Translations under genes and position numbers: made by a program
The notes under the pieces: generated by a model
What the model was told of the DNA's origin: nothing
What the model saw: only the letters and a program-made list of their open reading frames with translations
Databases searched by the model: none
Shown: piece after piece, positions 29,011-39,578 of the stretch
Numbering within the stretch: the first letter of the stretch is position 1
Layout: each line of letters opens with the position of its first letter
Assembly: GCF_020379485.1 (NCBI RefSeq)
Contig: NC_063436.1
Coordinates: forward strand, 24,798,423-24,862,422
DNA length: 64,000 bases
Direction of reading: 5' to 3'
Source: Brassica napus
Taxonomy: Eukaryota; Streptophyta; Magnoliopsida; Brassicales; Brassicaceae

Positions 29011-30218
29011 AAATATATACTAAATGTTTAGTTTTTATTATTTTGGTTGTCGATATAATTTGCATTTTGCAATACATTGATTTAGTGGTGCTTAGCGAGC
29101 CACACATATACATTGTTTATCAAATAATTCTTCAAATAAAATATGAAAGATGATAAATCAATAAAATATATTGTTCTCATATAGATTCATTTATTTTGTT
29201 CATCATTCAAAGTTTTTTTGATTCATACATATATAAACAAAAGCCTTTGAACCCTAAGCAGTTGAAAGGAGCATAGTCACCAGACAATGAACAAAAGGTC
29301 CATTTGTCCATATACAGAAAACGATAAAATTTGATACGAAATCGTAATAGTTGTGCAGTTGATGTTGCCACTTAAGGGACTTGCGTAAGACTTCATGCAA
29401 ATTATACATTATTTAGGTACGTCTTGCATTTACCTATTGATCTGATTACAAGTTTTTTTTTATTGAATAATTTTTTTTGTCCATTATATATTGGGATTTG
29501 ATCAATAATAGAGCTGATGGGTACGTTGACAATTAATATTAAAAGTTATCTTATAAAATTTGTAGGAAAGAAAACAACACACTCGAGAACTCTCTGGAAT
29601 TGTATAGATTCATTTTTGCTTATTCTTTTCACGATTATATGATTAAAAATCTCTGCCGACGTACAAAATCATTCATACATCGACGCAGTTTAACCTAGTG
29701 TCTGATCGGTAAACACATCAGCGTAAAACGGAGTAAAACTATTTATGCTGGACCCATTATTATATCTAGAGTAAAACTTTTTTTGTTGTCGTGTGTTTTA
29801 GTTTTTTTTTTTGGCGCAGCTCTTTTCTCCACTAATAAGAGGTGGAAAATATATCGCCCATTAAGTGAGATCCATATAATTTTGCTTTTACTTTTTGGTT
29901 TCACCATTTTACTCCACTTTACTCTAATAGTTTACCAATCAGAGCTCTAATAATATAAGTACTTTTGGAGTTGATCCATAATCCTGAATTATATATGAGT
30001 TTGTATTAGATCAATTTGACTGATGTACTAGTACTACTTTCATTTTATGATCATGTTACCTTGGATTTGATAAAAAAAACAAGTTTTTTTAATGTTTTTG
30101 TAACATCTATTTCATTGATGAAATGCAAATGTTGATACATCCAATAGAGTGGTACATCCTATATCTCGATACCTTCTTTATTGATAACGTTAAGTAATTA
30201 ATCACTTTCTAACCACAC

Positions 30219-30387
30219 CAGGGGCGGATGCAAAGGCAAGTTTACGGAGGCATGTGCTCCCGACTGATTTTCAATTTTCCTTACGTAATTATTGTAAAGC
30301 CTATGAAATGCCTTCAACTCTAAAATTAATCATAATGGAAATGATCATGTGCCCCCGACTGTTCCAGTGTTCCTACATCCGCTACTG
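30219..30387. mobile_element. hAT-like MITE
   Basis: An 8-bp duplication, AACCACAC, flanks the element (30211-30218 and 30388-30395). Termini are CAGGGGCGGATG and, inverted, CAGTAGCGGATG, which match at 10 of 12 bases. The 8-bp duplication and these ends are typical of hAT elements. It is 169 bp with no coding capacity, and has an internal direct repeat of CATGTGCTCCCGACTG type near each end. Confidence 0.88.
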
Positions 30388-31629
30388 AACCACACGTGCT
30401 TAAACTCTTGATGCAGCTCCGACGCTGTTTTTTTTTTAAATTCTTAACTTTAAAAAAAGAGATAAAATCGTAAAGATATTAAAGTAAAGGAGTAAAACTT
30501 CTTAAACTAAGGAGATTTAGAACCGATTGAAACTTAAAGCAACAACGGTCACCTAATATTTATAGAATTGTAACAATTAAAATATTAATATATTTTTTTC
30601 TTTTAAAACTCCTCACCATATTTATCGATAATGTTGTTCTTAGGCCATCATCATTGATGAAGCTCTAAATGGGATTCTTATAAATTAAAATAATTCAAAA
30701 AATAAAAAAAAAGCAAAGAAACGGTTGAGAGAGACAAGAGAACATCTCTGAACGAGGAGACCTTGTTCAAAGTTACGAGGGACATTGCTTTTTGCCTATT
30801 ATTTATTGGCTTATCTTTTTCTAATATTAATTTTTTTGTTTGAGAATTAATTGCGTAAAGTTTCAACCATTGCGGGTGCCTTTAACTGCTTGAGACCAGA
30901 ATATTTGAGTGAGAAAAAGAATGGAAAAGTTCCATAAAAATATCCCAACTAAATTTCGTCAAACTTTTCAAACCTAACTTTTTTCGCTATCCACTTTAAT
31001 ATCTTTACTAATTATTTTGCTAGTTTAATACACAAAATTCTAAAAGAATGTAATTTTAATACCCAAACTTTGTTTATTATAATCAAAATATTAATAAGTT
31101 TCAAACAAAATTAAAAAAAATCTTTAAAATTTCTACTTTTATTTGAAGTTAAAAGAATTAAAGTAACTAAATGATGGAATTTTTTTTGAATTTAGAAAAC
31201 TAAATTTTGATGGAAAAATAAATAAATTTATTTTATATTTCCAAAAAAAAAATTTGATATTTAAAACTTAAAAATGTTATTAAAAATTTAAGATTGTACA
31301 CAATTTAGTTATTTTTATTTCTAAGAATTAAAATAAAACTAGAATTTTAAGATTTTTTTTTTGAATTTTAGAGATTTTTTAAATTTTATTTAAAACTAAT
31401 TAATATTTGTGATTAAAATAAGCACAATTTGGATATTAAAAAAAGAGCACTGTTTAAAAATATTGTGTATTAAAATGGATTAAATAATTAGTTGAAGTAT
31501 TAAAATGGATAGCGCAAAAGTTTAATTACATGCCTCTTCTTGCCGAGGTGACGTAGCTTTAAGTAACATTTTTTTGAAACTTAGCTTTAAGTAACTTGAC
31601 ACAACCTGATCTGTGATCCATAGGTTTAT
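30388..31629. other. AT-rich gap between hAT-like MITE and CACTA element
   Basis: No gene seen. Bases 30950-31510 contain paired, partly mirrored AT-rich phrases (for example TTTCAAACCTAACTTTTTTCGC against TAATTAGTTGAAGTATTAAA) that suggest a decayed element, but no borders could be fixed. Confidence 0.4.
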
Positions 31630-31654
31630 CACTACAAGAAAACAGCGGTATTCT

Positions 31655-31985
31655 GACGGACGTTCCGACGGAAAATGAATTCCTCGGAATATACCGAGGC
31701 ATTTCCGAGGCAATTCCGAGGAAACACAAAATTTTGCTTCCTCGGAATTCCGTCGGAAAATTCCGACGGAATTCCGAGGAAAATTCATTTCGTCGGAATA
31801 TTCCGACGGAATACCGAGGAAACTAGTATTCCTCGGAAAAAACCGATGAATTCCGAGGAAATATTATAGACGTTAGAGAGCCGTTGGAGAGCCGTTGGGG
31901 GGATTTTAAAAATTCCGAGGAAATTCCGACGAACTAGCCGTTTGCATCGGAATTCCGTCGGAATTTCCTCGGACCGTCGGCAGGA
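31655..31985. repeat. Left subterminal motif array of the CACTA element
   Basis: Dense direct and inverted copies of TTCCGAGGAA, TTCCGACGGA and TCCTCGGAAT, roughly one per 10-20 bases. In Spm-type elements such arrays bind the TNPA-like protein during transposition. The array runs almost to the TATA box of the TNP2 gene. Confidence 0.9.
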
Positions 31986-31992
31986 TTTCAAC

Positions 31993-32000
31993 TATAAATA
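31993..32000 (+). promoter_or_regulatory. Probable TATA box of the TNP2-like gene
   Basis: TATAAATA 86 bases upstream of the ATG at 32086, directly after the left motif array. A short pyrimidine-rich leader follows. Confidence 0.65.
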
Positions 32001-32085
32001 CAAGCACCCCTCTTCCTCTTCATTCACACCATATCTTCATCCTCCCTCTCACTTTCTTTACACACGAATTTGATTCATAAAAAAC

Positions 32086-35000
32086 ATGTCTTCTTCAAAT
32101 TATTTTCGTTCTTGGATCGATCGACCTCATTTGGATCCGAACACGAGATTGCTTACGGAAGAATACCAACAAGGTATAACCGAATTCATGGGGTTAGTTC
32201 ACCGACAACCGGAAGCAAAAACAGGTATGTTAAGATGTCCTTGCTCTAATTGTAAAAATAAAAAAGTTATTAAAGAATGGGATGTTTGGACTCATTTATA
32301 TTTGAGTGGGTTTACACGAAGTTACAAAATTTGGTATCATCATGGAGAAACTGATTATGAACTTGGTAGTACTAGCGAACCTCAGCCAGCGGTTAGATTA
32401 GAAGATCCAATTAGAACGGATGTAGATTACGGTGTAGGTACTGAGCAGATGGTAAATGATCATTTTAGAGGGGAAGATTTACCCAATGCCGAAGCTAGGA
32501 GATTTTATGATATGTTGGATGCTGGAAAGCAACCATTGTACGAAGGTTGCAGAGATGGTCATTCAGCTTTATCATCTGCTACAAGATTGATGGGCATTAA
32601 GACGGATTATAATTTGGCTGAAGACTGTGTGGATGCGATTGCTGATTATGTAAAAGGTATTCTACCCGAAGATAATGTAGCTCCTGGCTCATACTACGAG
32701 GTTCAGAAACTCGTAGCTGGTCTTGGTTTATCGTATCAGGTAATAGATGTATGCAGAGACAACTGCATGATTTATTGGAGGGCGGATGAACAGCGGGTTT
32801 CATGCAAATTTTGTGGGAAGCCTCGTTATAAAGATACGAGTGGAAGAGTTCCAGTACCATATAAAAGGATGTGGTATTTGCCTTTGACGGAAAGGTTGCA
32901 GAGGCTGTATCTGTCTGAACGCACAGCGCAACCAATGAGATGGCATGCGGAGCACTCAACAGATGGTGAGATCAGACATCCTTCAGATGCAAAAGCGTGG
33001 AAGCATTTCCAATCAAAGTATCCCGACTTTGCGTATGAGAGAAGAAATGTCTACCTTGGATTATGTACTGATGGTTTCAGCCCGTTTGGCAAGAGTGGAA
33101 GACAGTATTCTCTATGGCCAGTCATTCTTACACCATACAACCTACCCCCAAACTTGTGCTTGCGACGAGAGTTTTTGTTTCTCTCGATTCTCGTTCCCGG
33201 ACCAGAGCATCCTAAGAGATCACTTGATGTGTTTCTTCAGCCACTAATATATGAGTTGCAACAACTATGGACTCAAGGTGCTGAAACATACGATGTTTCG
33301 TATAAAGAAAACTTTCAAATGCGGGCAGTACTAATGTGGACAATAAGTGATTTTCCAGCATATGGTATGTTATCTGGATGGACAACGCATGGAAGGCTAT
33401 CATGTCCATATTGTCAAGATAACACTGATGCTTTCCAACTAAAACACGGAAGGAAAACGTGTTGGTTTGACTGTCACAGGAGATTTCTACCACCAGATCA
33501 TCCATATCGTAGAAGTAGGAATTTGTTTACGAAGAACAAGAGGGTGTTTGACAGTCCACCTCCGGAAATTCGTGGGAAAGATTTGAAGACACAACTTAGA
33601 GATTTTGGTGCAGAAAGGACGCCAGACGTCGGTGGACATGAGCATTTTCCGGTAGATGGTGTTGGAAACCTACATAACTGGCACAAAAAAAGTATTTTTT
33701 GGGATCTGCCATACTGGGAGGATCATCTACTAAGGCATAATTTAGATGTCATGCATATCGAGAAGAACTTTTTTGACAATCTCATGAACACGATCCTTAA
33801 TGTTCAAGGTAAAACAAAGGATAATTTGAAGTCAAGACTGGATTTAGTCGATATATGTGCTCGTTCAGAACTTCATGTTGATGAGAGTGGTAGGGCTCCT
33901 TTTCCCATATACCGACTTGATGCAGCGGGAAAGGATGCGTTCTTTGATTGGATTTCAAACGATGTGGAATTTCCAGACGGTTACGCATCTAATTTGCGTA
34001 ACTGTATCGACAGAAAGGAAGGAAAGTTTACTGGCTTGAAAAGCCATGATTGCCATGTAATGATGCAGCGTCTCCTTCCGTTTGCCTTCAAGGAACTATT
34101 ACCACGAAATGTTCATGAAGCAATTGCAGGGATAAGTGGTTTCTTCCGCGATTTATGCACAAGATCAGTGACTCTTGAAGGTATTGAAAATTTGAAGACT
34201 AACATAGCTGTGATTCAGTGCAACCTTGAGAAGATATTTCCTCCCTCATTTTTTGATGTTATGGAGCATCTTGTTATTCACCTGGTAAGAGAATTGGAAC
34301 TTGGTGGTCCTGTGCAGTATAGATGGATGTATCTGTATGAGCGGTATATGTTCCATTTGAAGAAGATGGTGAAAAATTTAAGTAGGGTGGAAGGGTCTAT
34401 AGTCGCACAGATGATCAATGAAGAAACTTCAAACTTTGCCGAGTACTACTTTCCAGCAGAAGTTCAGACCAAAAACAGAAGACCTGCTCGGCATGATGAT
34501 AGAGGCGAACGGGCAACATATCATTGGAAGGTTCCAGACATTTTCACAGACGTTGGACGACTTAGCGGAAAACCAAAGGACCGTCGACTTACTGATCAGG
34601 AGCGCAGTCATTTGCAAACATATTTACTCACCAACTGCGAAGATGTTCTTCAATATGAAAGGATTTTCATGGCAGAAAAGCGGTTAGAATATAGATACGC
34701 CACAGAGGACGAACTAGAAGAAATGAAGCAGAGAGAATTTGGTGGATGGATGTTTACTTATGTGAGTGATGGTTTGGCCAGAGGCGAAACATTTGACGAT
34801 TGGATACGCGAGATGGTCGTTGGACCAAACTTTGTTGTGAAGTCATATCCGAGATTTTGTACTCGAGGATATGCATTCACAACTCAGAAGAGGAGACGTT
34901 CGAGTACGACTTACGATGCTGGTGTTTGTTCTGCATCAGGAGATGATGTATACTACGGACACATAAATGAGATTTTAGAAATCAAGTATTTGGGCATGGT

Positions 35001-35448
35001 TGGATTGCGCTGTACTGTTTTCTATTGTGACTGGCACGACAACACTCCAGATCGAGGTGTGAGAACAGATGCATTTGGTGTTACATCAGTAAATTCAAGA
35101 CGGAAGCTGCAATATTATGATCCTTTCATTCTTGCTTCTCAGGCCGATCAGGTTTGTTATATCAAGTACCCCCGGGTAAGGAACAGAGATGATCCATGGG
35201 TTACTGTTACAAGACTCAACCCGAGAGGCCGAGTTCAGGGAAGTTCTGAGCTGGAAGACCCACTACAACCAAGCACATCCGGCAACTTAAGTGCAGCAGA
35301 AGATTTAGGTGGAGTTGGCCTTGTAGTCGATTTAACTGACTTCGGAGAAGAAGCCGCCGTTCACGTAGATGATGAACCAGTGATTGGAGAGTTTCACCAA
35401 GATCCAGATTCAGATTCATCTGGTGATGACGACTCGGAAACAGACTAG
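32086..35448 (+). CDS. CACTA transposase (TNP2-like)
   Basis: A single uninterrupted frame of 1,120 residues. Residues 1-90 form the transposase-associated domain (SWIDRPHLDPNTRLLTEEY, CPCSNCKN). The Transposase_21 catalytic domain follows from about 290 to 530, with LGLCTDGFSPFGKSGRQYSL, an FLSILVPGPEHPKRSLDVFL segment and LSCPYCQDNTDAF. LDVMHIEKNFFDNLMNTIL, a conserved motif, lies near 570, and a DUF4218-like part (about 660-780) comes next. DUF4216 is near 970-1050 (LGMVGLRCTVFYCDWHD, QADQVCYIKYP), and the tail is acidic. It should cut and join the element ends by a DDE mechanism. Length is normal for plant TNP2 proteins and no stop or frameshift is present. Many relatives have introns; this one appears intronless. 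Confidence 0.95.
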   Translation: MSSSNYFRSWIDRPHLDPNTRLLTEEYQQGITEFMGLVHRQPEAKTGMLRCPCSNCKNKKVIKEWDVWTHLYLSGFTRSYKIWYHHGETDYELGSTSEPQPAVRLEDPIRTDVDYGVGTEQMVNDHFRGEDLPNAEARRFYDMLDAGKQPLYEGCRDGHSALSSATRLMGIKTDYNLAEDCVDAIADYVKGILPEDNVAPGSYYEVQKLVAGLGLSYQVIDVCRDNCMIYWRADEQRVSCKFCGKPRYKDTSGRVPVPYKRMWYLPLTERLQRLYLSERTAQPMRWHAEHSTDGEIRHPSDAKAWKHFQSKYPDFAYERRNVYLGLCTDGFSPFGKSGRQYSLWPVILTPYNLPPNLCLRREFLFLSILVPGPEHPKRSLDVFLQPLIYELQQLWTQGAETYDVSYKENFQMRAVLMWTISDFPAYGMLSGWTTHGRLSCPYCQDNTDAFQLKHGRKTCWFDCHRRFLPPDHPYRRSRNLFTKNKRVFDSPPPEIRGKDLKTQLRDFGAERTPDVGGHEHFPVDGVGNLHNWHKKSIFWDLPYWEDHLLRHNLDVMHIEKNFFDNLMNTILNVQGKTKDNLKSRLDLVDICARSELHVDESGRAPFPIYRLDAAGKDAFFDWISNDVEFPDGYASNLRNCIDRKEGKFTGLKSHDCHVMMQRLLPFAFKELLPRNVHEAIAGISGFFRDLCTRSVTLEGIENLKTNIAVIQCNLEKIFPPSFFDVMEHLVIHLVRELELGGPVQYRWMYLYERYMFHLKKMVKNLSRVEGSIVAQMINEETSNFAEYYFPAEVQTKNRRPARHDDRGERATYHWKVPDIFTDVGRLSGKPKDRRLTDQERSHLQTYLLTNCEDVLQYERIFMAEKRLEYRYATEDELEEMKQREFGGWMFTYVSDGLARGETFDDWIREMVVGPNFVVKSYPRFCTRGYAFTTQKRRRSSTTYDAGVCSASGDDVYYGHINEILEIKYLGMVGLRCTVFYCDWHDNTPDRGVRTDAFGVTSVNSRRKLQYYDPFILASQADQVCYIKYPRVRNRDDPWVTVTRLNPRGRVQGSSELEDPLQPSTSGNLSAAEDLGGVGLVVDLTDFGEEAAVHVDDEPVIGEFHQDPDSDSSGDDDSETD

Positions 35449-35469
35449 CGTCGACCTTTTTTTTTTTTT

Positions 35470-35800
35470 TTTTTAAGGAAAATTCCGAGGAAATTCCGAG
35501 GACAGATAGGTTTTCCTCGGAATTTCCTCGGAATAGATCTTCTCGATTGAAAACCCCAAGTTCCTCGGAATTCCCTCGGAAAATTCCGAGGAAATTCCGA
35601 GGAACTCTTTATGTTCGTCGGCATTTCCTCGGAAAATTCCGAGGAAATTCCGAGGAGATGGGGATTTGATTATAGATTCTTTTTCCTCGGAATCTCCTCG
35701 GTATATTCCGAGGAAATGCTGACGAACATAAGGATTTCCTCGGAATCTCCTCGGTATATTCCGAGGAAATTCCGAGGAACTGGGGGTTTTAAATCGAAAA
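35470..35800. repeat. Internal CACTA motif array, first block
   Basis: Starts 22 bases after the transposase stop codon, after a T run, with the same TTCCGAGGAA and TCCTCGGAA units as the ends. The block has nested inverted copies, so the RNA would fold strongly. Confidence 0.9.
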
Positions 35801-36118
35801 CAACGTTTTACGGATTGAATAACACGTATATAACCTTCATTAAGTGTCATAACCAGATTATGATGTTTGGAACTATGAACTTTGGTGTTTTATCCAATAA
35901 CAAACACTTTTACGATTGCATGAACGAAAACCACACAACATAAGAGAAACACTTATACACTTTAATAAATGGTAAAGGGAATACTTACAATTATTTTTGA
36001 AATTGTGTTATTTCATGGTTTATGATCATCTATACAAAGAATCCTCAATGGTATGCATTATAATTGTATAAGAAATGAAATACGGCGAAAATAATCGATG
36101 TTTAAAACCCCAAACCCT

Positions 36119-36310
36119 GGTTCCTCAGAAATTCCTCGGAGATTACCGAGGGTATTCCGAGGAATCATTGTTCGTCGGAATATTTTCATTTAACCGGGTA
36201 AACCAAGCCGCCAAATATTTCGGGAAAATTGAATCAAAGAATTCCGAGGAAATTCCGACGGAAATATTAAATATTTCCGAGGAAATTCCGACGGATAGTT
36301 TCCGTCGGAC
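36119..36310. repeat. Internal CACTA motif array, second block
   Basis: A shorter array (TTCCTCGGAGATTACCGAGG, GAATTCCGAGGAAATTCCGA and similar) ending about 150 bases before the split start codon of the second gene, so it occupies that gene's promoter. Separated from the first block by about 320 bases of ordinary AT-rich DNA. Confidence 0.88.
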
Positions 36311-36459
36311 GCCTCATAATATTAGGGCGAGCCCGATCTTCTTCCCCATTTCTCTCTTTCTCTCCGCGCCGCTGAGCCTCTCCTCTCGCGATTTCCGGCG
36401 ACTCCACCGTTCTCTCTCGCGTTTTTCCGGCGAATCTCCCCTAATCCTCCCCCATAATC

Positions 36460-38920
36460 ATGTAAGAACCCTATCCCACTCTTTTAGGTTAGATTTGTAT
36501 GGTTTTTAAGTAGATTTGATGATTTTGGAATGAGATTTATAGATTTTGTTAGGGTGAATGGTAGATTTGTGTAAAATCGAGTTTGATTATGTATTTCACT
36601 TGATTTGAATTTTTTTTTTAGAGTTTTTATTAATTTTGTGGTTATAAAAATCGAATTTGAAATTATATATATATATTGAAAACGTTTTTTGTATATAAAA
36701 TCTATTTTTTGCATTTTAAATTCATTTATATATTTATTAAACATTTTTTAAATCTATAAAACTTTTTTAAGATTAAAAATCATTTATATAATATTTAAAA
36801 ACATTTTATTTATTTTATATGTAAAATATAAATTTCTATATTTATTAAACATTTTTAATATTATGAAAACTATTTTTGTAATTATTTAACATTTTAAACA
36901 TTTTTAAAACTATTTTTCGTAATTATTATGTTTTTGGGATTTATTTAAACTATTTTTAAATTTTTAAACTATTTTTTATTTATTAAAACTTTTTTTATTT
37001 AAACTGTTTTTTTTAATTAAAATTATTAGAACTAATTTTTAAATATGTTTTTTTTTAATTTACAGGTCTAATGATGATCAGATCCGGCCTCGCCAGCGTC
37101 GTAGCCGGGGTGGTATGGGGAGCCAGTCTCGGGGTTCTTCCAGCCATGTTCAGGATTCCGTTTCGCCCCACAGCTCATACCATACATCTCCCTCTCCATT
37201 ACTCGCTCCTGCTGCTCCCGCTCCCGCTGCTGCACCCGCTCCTGGTCCCGCTGCTGCACCCGGTCCTCTGGGAGTGATGAGGGTTGCGGAGTTGGTTCGA
37301 CAGCCCGGTCGTGACCATCTTCCCTATCTCACTGAGTATCCACATGGACATGGTCAAACATGGTAATTTAAACTTTTATTTTTTAAACTATTTTTTATTT
37401 AAACTATTTTTTTATTAATAATTTTTTTTTATTAGGTTCAACCGATCCGGGAATGGGATCAGCGCATGGATCAACCGTATGATGTACTCGGCCCTCGACA
37501 GCGGACATCCGACTTTCACTCACTTCCCTGTCGAGAAGCAGCATCTGTGGTTTCAGCAGTTTGCGGTAAGTATTCTAATTTTTAAATTATATTTTTTATA
37601 TTATTAAAACTATTTTTTGTAATTATTAAACTATTTTCTATATTTATTAGACATTTTAAATATTATTAAAACTTATTTTTGTAATTATTAAACTAATTTC
37701 TATATTTATTAGACATTTTAAATATTATTAAAACTTATTTTGGTAATTATTAAATTATTTTTTTAATTATTAAACTATTTTTTATTTATTAAAACGACGA
37801 TTTTTGTAATTATTAAACTATTATATTTTTGTGCTTAAAAACTATTTTTAAACTATTTCAGCAAGAATTCAACTGGAATGCCGATGATACGCTCTCTATC
37901 TATCACCATTTTGTCCATAAAGTTATGGACAACTATGGGAAGCAGATGTACGAGTGGAAGAAGAAGTGGGAAGTAAACAAGGTAGTTTTTAATTTATTAA
38001 CAATTTTTAATTTATTAAACTATTTTTAAAATTATTAAACTTTTTTTTTTAAATTAAAAGGTCCCAAAGTCGATGAACGACACGGTCTGGAAGGAGTTGT
38101 GTGCGCATTGGGATAAAGAAGAGACGAAAGAAACTTCTTCCACCAACTCCAACAACCGCAGGAGCGACCGTAAAGGAAAGGGCATCTACAAGCATAACTT
38201 GGGTGCTCAATCTATTGCCACTCTGGCGGATCGCATGGTAAGCTCAACCGCTTTTTCTTCAATTATTTAAGTTTCAGAATTTTATTTTTTTGCATTTTCA
38301 AATTTCTAATGTTTGTCTAATTTATTTTTTTTCAAGGCGGAAGAAAATGAAGGCCACCCAGTTGATGATCTCGCCCTTATGAAAAGGGCGTATACCAACA
38401 AGAAGACCGGCCAGATTGATGATGGTCTTGTGAGGGACGTGGTCGACCTGGTCCAAACTCAGGTGTATGACGAAGTGTCTCAGCTTCAAACCGATGATGA
38501 CGATTCGACGGCCTCGACCAACTTGTCTCGGGTTCGAATCAACGAAATCGTTGAATCGGTAAGTTTTTTTTTTTAAAAGTTCAATTTAATTATTTCTTGA
38601 TTTTTATTTTATCATCAATTTAAATTATCTAAACTTGGTTATTTATATTTCAGTCGGTTCCAAAGAAAAAGGGACGTTTGGTCGGTTTGGGTCGTCGCTC
38701 CCGGTCGGCTGCTCCTTCTTCTGCACCACATGCGTATGTTGATCCAGAAGTTCTTACGGCTCAGCTGAAGGACAAGGATGATCGGATATCTGCGTTGGAG
38801 ACTCAGATGGCAGCTCAACAGGCGGGCTATGAGACCCAGAAGAGGCTGAACGAGCAGATGATGGAGATGATGAAGAGGATGTACCCGAACGAGACGTTCC
38901 CGAACATTCAAGACCCGTAG
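36460..38920 (+). CDS. CACTA TNPA-like protein (plant transposase Ptta/En/Spm family)
   Basis: Seven coding exons, 36460-36461, 37066-37362, 37436-37565, 37862-37981, 38061-38237, 38337-38558 and 38654-38920, give 404 residues in one frame. The first coding exon has only AT; the G of the start codon comes after a 604-base GT-AG intron, reading [18 protein letters not shown] Pro/Ala-rich stretch (about 40-65) precedes the conserved domain with [38 protein letters not shown] and [16 protein letters not shown], and a coiled coil ([20 protein letters not shown]) lies near the C-terminus. By analogy with Spm TNPA it should bind the short motif arrays and bring the ends together. All seven exons splice with consensus borders, so the gene looks intact. 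Confidence 0.9.
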
Positions 38921-39089
38921 TTTTTTTTTTTTCCAAAAACTCTGAATGTTTTATTTAAATTTGAATATTATCTACTATGTTTTATTTTATGTTTTATTCA
39001 ATTTTAATTTTAAATTTTAAAAATTTTAATTTTTAAAAATAAAATTAATTTTTTAAAAAAATAAATTTTAAAAAAAATAATTTTTTTCA

Positions 39090-39560
39090 AAATTCCGAGG
39101 GAATGGAGTTCCTCGGAAAATTCCGAGGAACTTTCTCCCTCGGCAAATTCCGACGAACTTTAAGTTCCTCGGAATTTTCTGAGGGAAAAAGTTCCTCGGA
39201 ATTTTCCGAGAAACTCCACTCCCTCGGAATTTTCGAGGGAGAGGAGTTTCTCGGAAAAGTCCGAGGAACAAATGTTCCTCGGTATTTTCCGATAAACATT
39301 CCGAGGAATATTTCGTCGAAACTTCCGAGGATTGGGCCATCGGAATTCCCTCGGTATTTTCCGAGGAACCTTCCGACGAACTTCGTGTCCTCGGAGTATC
39401 CTCGGAATTTTGTTTCCTCGGAATTCCGTCGGAAAATTCCGACGGAATTCCGAGGAATTATGAATTTCCGAGGAGTTATTTCCGAGGACTTTTTTCGTCG
39501 GTATGTCCTCGGAATAGCGTTATTCCGACGACATACCGACGATTTTTTCCCTCAGTATCC
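39090..39560. repeat. Right subterminal motif array of the CACTA element
   Basis: Many copies of TTCCTCGGAA, TTCCGAGGAA, TTCCGACGAA and related words in both orientations up to the right terminal inverted repeat. Longer than the left array. Confidence 0.9.
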
Positions 39561-39578
39561 CGATGTTTTCTTGTAGTG

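Larger units (their letters stand above)
25934..30218. other. Gene-poor region upstream of MYB102
   Basis: AT-rich intergenic DNA; no gene or RNA seen. It contains the distant promoter of MYB102 and two local tandem duplications listed separately. The segment at 30660-30890 just beyond has a small minus-strand open frame that I do not trust. Confidence 0.55.
31630..39578 (+). mobile_element. Complete CACTA (En/Spm-type) DNA transposon
   Basis: Terminal inverted repeats CACTACAAGAAAAC (31630) and GTTTTCTTGTAGTG (ending 39578) are perfect over at least 13 bases, and TAT is duplicated outside them (31627-31629, 39579-39581). The 7,949-bp element encodes a TNP2-like transposase and a TNPA/Ptta-like protein on the same strand. 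Four arrays of short TTCCGAGGAA and TTCCGACGGA units occupy both ends and the gap between the genes. Both genes are open and splice-competent, so the copy could be autonomous. Confidence 0.95.

Noticed and set aside
31655..31985. CRISPR-like repeat arrays in the CACTA element
   Set aside because: Units are short, in both orientations and without regular spacers, and this is plant nuclear DNA.
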